NCBI GenBank assembly: GCA_964524025.1
Contig: CAZGBT010000022.1
Location: 1 to 7,440, forward strand
Origin: CAZGBT01 sp964524025
Lineage (GTDB): Archaea > Aenigmatarchaeota > Aenigmatarchaeia > CG10238-14 > EX4484-224
DNA length: 7,440 nucleotides
Reading direction: 5' to 3'
Shown here: positions 1 through 4,393 of the stretch, piece by piece
Layout: every line of letters starts with the position of its first letter
How positions within the stretch are numbered: the first letter of the stretch is position 1
Translations under genes and position numbers: made by a program
Notes under the pieces: generated by a model
The model's database searches: none
What the model was told of the DNA's origin: nothing
Seen by the model: the letters and a program-made list of their open reading frames with translations, nothing else

Positions 1-2
1 TA

Positions 3-731
3 TTTAAGGTAGATGGTGTACCGATCATACCAGCTAGTTCTTTTAAAGGAGCCTTAAGATATCAATTAGAACAACTGTTTATTAGAAAGTTAGATGAGTT
101 TAAAAGAGAATTTAATATTAGTGATGATAATGTTCTAAAACCTTGTATCCCCTCACCTAAACCGACTTATGCCGAAAAACAACTAGTTAATGCAGGGTAT
201 AGAGGAGAAATTGTAGTTGGGAGAGATAGAACATATGGATGCCTAATTAAAGTTCAGGAGAATTCTATAGATATACCTAAAATTAATGGTCAGGATGTAG
301 GGATATGTCCAGTATGTTACTTTATGGGATGTACAGGGCTTATGGGATTTATCAGAATTAGTAACTTTTATCCAAAGACCCCTGAAAACATCATTATTGA
401 ACAAACGAATATAAGGTTAGATCGTAGCACAAAAACTGCTGCACATGGAGCAATAGTTCATGGAGAACAGGTTAAACCAGGAACGACTTTTATTGGAACA
501 ATAGAAATAATAGAAGAGTGTCCGCAAGGGTTTAAATTCGGAGAAGCTAGAAGAATTGGTAATACTATTATAGATAAGTGGCTTGAAAATTGGGGAGGTA
601 GTAAATCTTTAGAAGAAAGAAAAGATTTCCTACTAAATAATATATTAATTCCAGCAATAAAAAACATAATCTTTCTTGGGGGCCAAAAGACAAGAGGTGG
701 GGGTAAAATAAAAGTTGAAATCGAGGAATAG
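3..731 (+). CDS. Type III CRISPR effector RAMP protein (Cas7 group, Csx7/Csm3-like), 3' part
   Basis: The reading frame is open from the window edge (first full codon at 3) to a TAG at 729, giving 242 residues without the N-terminus. Seen near residues 7-19 is PIIPASSFKGALR, the glycine/basic segment after the first strand of RAMP-fold proteins. Near residue 101 comes GICPVC followed by FMGC and then FIRISNF, resembling the C-P-x-C/LFG/RISDA segment of Csx7 (SSO1426-type) and Csm3-like proteins. After this lies IRLDRSTKTAAHGAI, matching the family's conserved 'DR-T-GA' block, and the C-terminus has a glycine-rich loop, GGQKTRGGGKIKVEI. In known families such a protein is a backbone subunit of the type III (Csm/Cmr-like) crRNA complex that binds crRNA-target duplexes, and some members cleave target RNA with an N-terminal Asp. 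That Asp would lie upstream of the window and cannot be checked. The exact subfamily is inferred from motifs. The internal ATG at 324 is not the start, because the motif-bearing frame continues upstream. Confidence 0.88.
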   Translation, partial: FKVDGVPIIPASSFKGALRYQLEQLFIRKLDEFKREFNISDDNVLKPCIPSPKPTYAEKQLVNAGYRGEIVVGRDRTYGCLIKVQENSIDIPKINGQDVGICPVCYFMGCTGLMGFIRISNFYPKTPENIIIEQTNIRLDRSTKTAAHGAIVHGEQVKPGTTFIGTIEIIEECPQGFKFGEARRIGNTIIDKWLENWGGSKSLEERKDFLLNNILIPAIKNIIFLGGQKTRGGGKIKVEIEE

Positions 732-760
732 TTACCACATAGGAGAATTTGAGTTAATTT

Positions 761-817
761 TTGAGTAAGTTTAAAGAAAGGGAAGTTAGATTTAGAGTTG
801 AAGTAAAGAATTGCTAA
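761..817 (+). pseudogene. Possible truncated 5' end of another RAMP/cas gene
   Basis: A TTG-initiated frame 30 bp after the RAMP stop encodes 18 residues, LSKFKEREVRFRVEVKNC, then TAA. An alternating hydrophobic strand such as RFRVEVKN is how many RAMP-fold Cas proteins begin, and the position directly behind a RAMP gene is where the next effector subunit would lie. An AGGAG (741-745) lies 15 nt upstream, rather far for a ribosome binding site. Nothing recognisable continues in any frame before the convergent operon begins at 858. It may be a remnant of a deleted cas gene or chance coding. It is too short for a family assignment. Confidence 0.25.
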
Positions 818-823
818 ATTCTT
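806..823. terminator. Palindromic AT hairpin between convergent genes
   Basis: AAGAATT-GCTA-AATTCTT is a perfect 7-bp inverted repeat with a 4-nt loop. It lies between the 3' end of the RAMP gene (+) and the 3' end of the minus-strand nuclease-like gene. It is A+T-only in the stem, so it would be weak at high temperature. No long T tract follows directly on the plus strand; the minus-strand operon reaches its own short T run first, at 841-845 (AAAAA on the plus strand). A bidirectional termination role is inferred from position only. Confidence 0.25.
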
Positions 824-857
824 GCATAAAACTCTTTGGGAAAAAGTTAAGTTATAA

Positions 858-1466
858 TCATATGATTTCCAACAAAAATAGTATTCTATTAGTTATAGTA
901 CAATATTCCTCAAAAATTCTTTCTTTTTCCACTTGAGGTAAATCTTTACAACCTATATCTCCTTTAAACAATTTTTCTCTAAATACTTGCTCTGGAAAGG
1001 TAGCGGAAACAATCTCTTTTTTGCTTATACTCTTTCTAGTTCCTAAAATAAAAGACATATCGCAAGATCTAATATATCTAACCTCTTCATCGCTGAAAAT
1101 CAATGCATAATATGTAGCACCACATTTAATAGGTGGGCAGAAAAGGGGATATTTCCAACAACATCTATAGTATTTACATCCACACAACATTCTACATAAT
1201 TTTAACAAAGTTAAAAGTTGATCTCTTCTTATATCAAATCTACCTTTTGAATTAACCTTTTTCCACTGAATAAAAATAATTCTTTCACCAGGAAATTCGA
1301 TTGCAACATCGGCACCATAAATCGGCTCTAGTTTTCTACCATGGATAATCTTCTTTCTTAATCTTTTTTTATCACCATCTATTTCTAGTGTAACATCTAA
1401 AGTTTTACCATCTTTCTTATCGATGTCAACTTTTCCTTTTTCTATTATGTAATTATATTCTTTTTT
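858..1466 (-). CDS. Readable main portion of the Cys-rich nuclease-like gene, downstream of the TGA
   Basis: This is the part of the broken gene that remains open after the TGA. It holds all the recognisable signal: the Asp83/Gln97-x-Lys99 nuclease-like core and the cysteine cluster (numbering from the ATG at 1556). No ATG with a plausible ribosome site lies just after the stop. The first in-frame start candidates are late: TTG at 1206-1208 (codon 117) and ATG at codon 123, both after the putative catalytic residues. A reinitiated product would therefore keep the Cys-rich half but lack the nuclease motif. If the TGA is an error or is read through, the complete 232-residue protein would be made. 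Confidence 0.5.
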   Translation of the reverse strand, partial: KKEYNYIIEKGKVDIDKKDGKTLDVTLEIDGDKKRLRKKIIHGRKLEPIYGADVAIEFPGERIIFIQWKKVNSKGRFDIRRDQLLTLLKLCRMLCGCKYYRCCWKYPLFCPPIKCGATYYALIFSDEEVRYIRSCDMSFILGTRKSISKKEIVSATFPEQVFREKLFKGDIGCKDLPQVEKERIFEEYCTITNRILFLLEII

Positions 1467-1556
1467 TCAAATCCCCCTTACTTCATCTATTTCTTTTTCT
1501 TTAATTCCAAGTAAGTGACCTATGGTTTTAGAGATATATACTAGTTCCTCGTTCAT
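858..1556 (-). pseudogene. Cys-rich PD-(D/E/Q)xK-like nuclease gene interrupted by in-frame TGA at codon 30
   Basis: Read on the minus strand from ATG (1554-1556), codons 1-29 are followed by TGA (1467-1469). The same frame then stays open to TGA at 858-860, for 232 codons in all. The part after the stop contains YGADVAIEF (Asp83), then IIFIQWKK (Gln97, Lys99), GRFDI and DQLLTLLKLC. A D-x(13)-QxK arrangement on predicted beta strands is the core of Mrr-type PD-(D/E)xK nucleases, where Gln can replace Glu, so a DNA nuclease role is inferred. Residues 121-165 form a Cys-rich region (C121, C125, C127, C132, C133, C140, C145, C165), possibly metal-binding. I do not recognise the exact family. The start is supported by ATGA overlap with the zinc-finger gene upstream and a weak AGTGGT ribosome site (1562-1567). 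The TGA may be a real null mutation (for example from TGG, AGA or GGA), a base-calling error, or readthrough. The TGA end codon is followed by TTA TAA, so a tandem stop. Confidence 0.6.
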
Positions 1557-1738
1557 TTTTTACCACTATCTATTTTAGGAAGATAGCTAACTTTCCCTAC
1601 CTTTAACCACTCTAAAGCGTGATCTTCGCAAAAATACAATTTTGGCTTTCCACTTTCATCTGGTAAGTAATATTCTGCAGGTTTATCGCAAAATGAACAT
1701 TTGGGTCTTTCTTTCTCGTTTTTACTTTCCTTTCTCAT
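1553..1738 (-). CDS. Small zinc-finger protein (CxxC...CxxH), 61 aa
   Basis: The product is a 61-residue basic protein with two metal-ligand pairs, C14-S-F-C17 and C37-E-D-H40, separated by 19 residues. They are flanked by aromatic/Gly-Lys spacing (AEYYLPDESGKPKLYF), which is typical of a treble-clef or zinc-ribbon knuckle. Such small proteins often bind nucleic acid or act as subunits or regulators of a partner enzyme, but no specific family is recognised. Its TGA stop overlaps the ATG of the nuclease-like gene (AATGA at 1553-1557), so the two are translationally coupled and probably act together. ATG at 1736-1738 lies about 28 nt from the centre of a TTTAAA box (1764-1769) and has no ribosome site before it, which fits a leaderless archaeal transcript. 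Coding quality is good for a short ORF: zinc ligands, no rare features, same codon usage as neighbours. Confidence 0.7.
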   Translation of the reverse strand: MRKESKNEKERPKCSFCDKPAEYYLPDESGKPKLYFCEDHALEWLKVGKVSYLPKIDSGKK

Positions 1739-1788
1739 ACTAATATGTAGTACGCTTTTGTTTTTTAAAGGATTTTTGCCTTAGATGC
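1739..1788. promoter_or_regulatory. Divergent promoter region with one shared palindromic TATA box
   Basis: The 50 bp between the minus-strand zinc-finger gene and the plus-strand DUF262 gene contain a single strong TATA candidate, TTTTTAAA (1762-1769) with a TTTAAA palindrome core. Its centre is about 28 bp from the minus-strand ATG (A at 1738) and about 23 bp from the plus-strand TTG at 1789. Archaeal transcription starts roughly 25-30 bp from the TATA centre, so leaderless transcripts are expected to the left, and start near 1789-1793 to the right. Both operons may therefore compete for, or share, TBP at the same site. The orientation-determining BRE was not resolved. Confidence 0.5.
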
Positions 1789-3579
1789 TTGAAGATAAGT
1801 TATTTAAAATCCAGAGAATATCCTACTAACATGATAAGTCTAAGCCATAAGGAGGAGAAAATTATTGATCTTGTTAAGCGAGCATATGAGGGAAGGCTCG
1901 TATTACCAGATTTCCAGAGAGACTTCGTATGGACTAGACAAGATATTGAAGAGTTAATAAAATCGCTATTAGAAAATGTTTTTATTGGTGTTTTATTAAT
2001 CCAAAAGGTTGATAATCCTGAAAATCCACCGTTTAAGGTAACAACTGTTAAAGGTGTTCCTCCTGAGAAGATGCATCCTGAGGAGTTAATTTTAGATGGT
2101 CAACAGCGAATAACCTCTCTATTCTATGCTATATACTCTCCTGATTATCCTCTTAGAAATTCCTCATATCCCTATACGTTTTTCATAGACTTAGAAAAGT
2201 TAGCAAAAGATGACGTAGAAAATGCTGTTTTTAGTATATCAAAAAACAGTAGAGAATTTAAATCTCTTTTAGATAAAAATAGTAACTTTAATACAGAGGA
2301 GCTTAGAAAAAGAAAATGGCTTCCTCTAACATTCTTAATGGATAGTCCCAGAAGGCTGAATAAGTACCTTGAAAGCGTTTTTGGTTCGGAAGAAATCATT
2401 GACAAAATTTGGAACTATCTTGAAAAGATTCTTGATTATCAAGTGCATGTTTTCTACCTTTATAAAGCTAATCCAGAGGATGTAGTAATTTTGTTTGAAA
2501 GATTAAATAAAACGGGTATTAGACTATCTACATATGATCTTCTTGTAGCAAGGATGTACAAGTTTATAAAGCTTAAAGAGAAATGGAAAGAAGCTCTTTC
2601 TAATAATTTATACATTGCAAGACTTGCAGAAAATAACGAGGAGAACACTAAAATTCCCTATATGATTATTCAAGCCATTGTCCTAAGCAAAGGTTTTGGT
2701 ATAAAGTCAAGAGAACTTATGAAAATCGATGAAAGAGTGTTAAATGAAGAAGAGTGGGATAGAGCTGTGGATATCTTTGAAAACAAAGTGTTAAGAATGG
2801 TATTTGATAGAAGCAAATACGGTATAATAGAACCAAAATGGATTCCCTATTTTCCTACCATAACTATAATACTTGCCCTATTTTTGAAATACTCATATCC
2901 ATCTGAAGAAAAGATTGATAGGTGGTATTGGGCTTCTATCTTCTCAGAGAGATACTCCGGTTCTACGGAAACTGTAATGAAACAAGATTTTGAGCAACTA
3001 TGTAAGTGGTTTGAAGATGATAATACTGTTCCAGATGTAATTGAAGAGCTAAAGAATCAGCTTAGAAGTGAGACATTAGGCTTAATAAAAGTAAGAAGAT
3101 TTTCCAATGCGAAATATAAAGGAGTTTTTAATTTACTGTTTAAAGAAGATGTTAGAGACTTCTTTCACATTGAAACTAGCATAAGCTACGACATCAGAGA
3201 GTTAGAAGATCATCATATCTTTCCTAGAGCGTTTTTAAAGGAAAAGGGAATAGATGATGAAAGAATAGACTGTGTTCTTAATAGAACCCTAATTCTTGGT
3301 AGCACAAACAGGAGAATAAGCAAAAAATCGCCATCAGAGTATATTGAGGAAATAATAAAGGAAGTTTGTCAAAGAAGAAAAATAAGCAAAGAAGAAGCTG
3401 AAGAAGAAGCAAGAAGAATGTTCAGAAAACACTTTATAAATGATGAAATGTTCGATATTTTAAGAGATACCTCCCAAAAGACAGATAAGACAAAAGTTAA
3501 AGGAAACTTTGAAACATTTCTAGAGTTGAGAGAAAAAGAGATAATTAACAAAATTAAAGAATATGTTGGAATATTGTAA
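1789..3579 (+). CDS. DUF262-DUF1524 (GmrSD-like) modification-dependent restriction protein
   Basis: The product has 596 residues. The N-terminal DUF262 domain shows LPDFQRDFVW (39-48), ILDGQQRITSLF (101-112, with the conserved DGQQR that binds or hydrolyses nucleotide in GmrS-type proteins) and FERLNKTGIRLSTYDLL (from 236). The C-terminal DUF1524 is a His-Me/HNH nuclease with DHHIFP (474-479), N498 in CVLNRT and N507 in STNRR. DUF262 couples NTP use to sensing modified DNA and DUF1524 cuts it, as in GmrSD, BrxU and SspE; the modification recognised here is unknown. All core motifs are present and the frame is undamaged, so this is the best candidate for an active defence enzyme in the window. 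The start is uncertain: TTG 1789 fits leaderless initiation near the TATA box, while ATG 1831 (residue 15) is an alternative with a roughly 40-nt leader. Neither has a Shine-Dalgarno. No dnd, ssp or brx partners are visible, so it is probably a stand-alone type IV-like system. Confidence 0.9.
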   Translation: MKISYLKSREYPTNMISLSHKEEKIIDLVKRAYEGRLVLPDFQRDFVWTRQDIEELIKSLLENVFIGVLLIQKVDNPENPPFKVTTVKGVPPEKMHPEELILDGQQRITSLFYAIYSPDYPLRNSSYPYTFFIDLEKLAKDDVENAVFSISKNSREFKSLLDKNSNFNTEELRKRKWLPLTFLMDSPRRLNKYLESVFGSEEIIDKIWNYLEKILDYQVHVFYLYKANPEDVVILFERLNKTGIRLSTYDLLVARMYKFIKLKEKWKEALSNNLYIARLAENNEENTKIPYMIIQAIVLSKGFGIKSRELMKIDERVLNEEEWDRAVDIFENKVLRMVFDRSKYGIIEPKWIPYFPTITIILALFLKYSYPSEEKIDRWYWASIFSERYSGSTETVMKQDFEQLCKWFEDDNTVPDVIEELKNQLRSETLGLIKVRRFSNAKYKGVFNLLFKEDVRDFFHIETSISYDIRELEDHHIFPRAFLKEKGIDDERIDCVLNRTLILGSTNRRISKKSPSEYIEEIIKEVCQRRKISKEEAEEEARRMFRKHFINDEMFDILRDTSQKTDKTKVKGNFETFLELREKEIINKIKEYVGIL

Positions 3580-3618
3580 GGTGCTTTTGGGACAAATTAT
3601 TTGATGCCCCTGCCGAAC

Positions 3619-3660
3619 ATTTTTAGATTTTTCGATGCCCTCATTCTTTTCTCCCTTTAC
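3619..3660 (+). terminator. T/pyrimidine-rich archaeal-type terminator after the DUF262 gene
   Basis: Starting 40 bp after the DUF262 stop there are two T5 runs (3620-3624, 3628-3632) and then a pyrimidine tract with TTCTTTTCTCCCTTTAC. Archaeal RNA polymerase terminates at such T-rich tracts without needing a hairpin, and no strong stem is seen here. It separates the DUF262 transcript from the winged-helix/type IIG operon. Confidence 0.4.
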
Positions 3661-3684
3661 CTATTACTTATTATGTGATTAACA

Positions 3685-3693
3685 AATTAAATA
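3685..3693 (+). promoter_or_regulatory. TATA box for the winged-helix/type IIG operon
   Basis: AATTAAATA is the best TATA match upstream of the winged-helix gene. A start site 25-27 bp downstream would fall at about 3714-3716. That lies after the ATG at 3700 but before the ATG at 3730, and it leaves a short leader with AAGGTTG just ahead of the second ATG. This geometry is the main reason for preferring the 3730 start. It is a prediction from spacing only. Confidence 0.4.
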
Positions 3694-3729
3694 TGTTTAA
3701 TGCGAATAATAAATAGTAAGGTTGAAATA

Positions 3730-3990
3730 ATGGTAAATCCTTTACCAAAATGGTTGTTTAAACGCTATTGTTTACTTTGGGTAAAGCTTAAGGATAGGGA
3801 ATTCACTCATAACCAAGCTGTAAAGATTCTACCAGATAATAAACAAATGGTTAGCCTTATATTATCAGAAATAAGGAAAGCTGGTTGGCTAGAGATGAGG
3901 TTAGATCCGAAAGATGCTAGGAAAAGATTGTATAGGTTAAAATCTCCTGAATATATGATTAAAGAAATTGCTAAAGGTGTTGGAAAATGA
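3730..3990 (+). CDS. Small winged-helix DNA-binding protein, possible regulator of the type IIG gene
   Basis: The product has 86 residues from ATG 3730, or 96 from ATG 3700. The pattern PLPKWLFKRYCLLWVKL, then REFTHNQAVKIL, then QMVSLILSEIRKAGWLEMR, then DARKRLYRLKSPEYMIKEI reads as three helices followed by a two-strand wing. This is a winged helix-turn-helix of the type seen at the start of MNT/AbiEi-associated antitoxin regulators and in small genes before archaeal type IIG enzymes (from memory of the families, not searched). The 3730 start has AAGGTTG about 6-7 nt ahead and lies after the predicted transcription start. The stop codon overlaps the next gene's ATG (ATGA, 3987-3990), so the two are translated together. 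By analogy with restriction controller proteins it could limit expression of the endonuclease; equally it could be a DNA-binding subunit. The frame is intact although the downstream enzyme gene is broken. Confidence 0.7.
   Translation: MVNPLPKWLFKRYCLLWVKLKDREFTHNQAVKILPDNKQMVSLILSEIRKAGWLEMRLDPKDARKRLYRLKSPEYMIKEIAKGVGK
3975..3979 (+). promoter_or_regulatory. Ribosome binding site AGGTG for the type IIG gene
   Basis: AGGTG ends 7 nt before the ATG at 3987, close to the archaeal GGTGA consensus, and lies inside the end of the winged-helix gene. It fixes the start of the large gene and supports translational coupling. Confidence 0.55.
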
Positions 3991-4382
3991 ATAAAGAAAT
4001 CTTATTGGAAGAGATTAACGCAAAAGAGCTTGCAGAAAAGATAAAGAAAGGAGCTCAAGAAGCAACAAACGAAGAGGAGTTGAGGATATTTTTCGCTGAA
4101 ATATTAAATCCTATTCTTAGAAGTTGGAATATTAAATTTTCCTATGAAAAAAGAGCGCCAAGATATGTAGTTTCTGGAGTGAGGAAAGACGCACTTTATG
4201 GTACAGTTATACTAGAATTTAAAGCCCCAGGTAAATTAGGAATTCCAAGAGAATTTGAAAAAGCAAAAGAACAAGTAAAAAAGTACATAAAAACAGAAGC
4301 TGTAGATCCAAGATATTACGGAAGGTATTTTGGTGTAGTGACAGATGGTTTTCACATAGCTTTTATTGGAGAAAGCCAATAG
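3987..4382 (+). CDS. PD-(D/E)xK endonuclease domain fragment of the type IIG gene
   Basis: 131 residues with its own ATG and ribosome site. GVRKDALYGTVILEFKAPG carries the catalytic set Asp68, Glu77 and Lys79 (D-x8-E-x-K). The preceding helix with NEEELRIFFAEILNPIL (28-44) supplies the usual acidic helix of type IIG/restriction nuclease heads. The segment YFGVVTDGFHIAFI (113-126) is the final core strand pair seen in these N-terminal nuclease domains. After it the frame ends abruptly with GESQ and TAG, whereas relatives continue without a break into the helical connector and methyltransferase. Alone it might fold as a nuclease domain without any specificity. It is the only piece of the large gene with normal initiation signals. 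Confidence 0.75.
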   Translation: MNKEILLEEINAKELAEKIKKGAQEATNEEELRIFFAEILNPILRSWNIKFSYEKRAPRYVVSGVRKDALYGTVILEFKAPGKLGIPREFEKAKEQVKKYIKTEAVDPRYYGRYFGVVTDGFHIAFIGESQ

Positions 4383-4393
4383 AAGCCCAGCTG

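Noticed and set aside
458..667. Minus-strand ORF opposite the RAMP gene, and similar antisense ORFs inside the DUF262 and methyltransferase genes
   Set aside because: They lie opposite well-supported coding sequence and show no recognisable domain or start signals.
324..731. A separate 135-aa gene starting at ATG 324
   Set aside because: The same frame is open back to position 3 and contains the RAMP motif PIIPASSFKGALR, so 324 is an internal methionine.
1206..1208. Start of an independent 116-aa protein at TTG 1208 (minus)
   Set aside because: The same frame is coding-like far upstream through the D83/Q97/K99 motif to the TGA at 1467 and beyond. TTG here is an ordinary Leu codon in LLTLLKLC.
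858..1556. Selenocysteine or pyrrolysine protein
   Set aside because: Pyrrolysine uses TAG, not TGA. For selenocysteine there is no Cys/redox context at codon 30 and no convincing SECIS-like stem downstream of the gene.
1785..1829. Short ORF from ATG 1785 (MLEDKLFKIQRISY) overlapping the DUF262 start
   Set aside because: Only 14 codons in another frame with no ribosome site. It could be a leader peptide, but nothing supports this, and the DUF262 frame explains the region.
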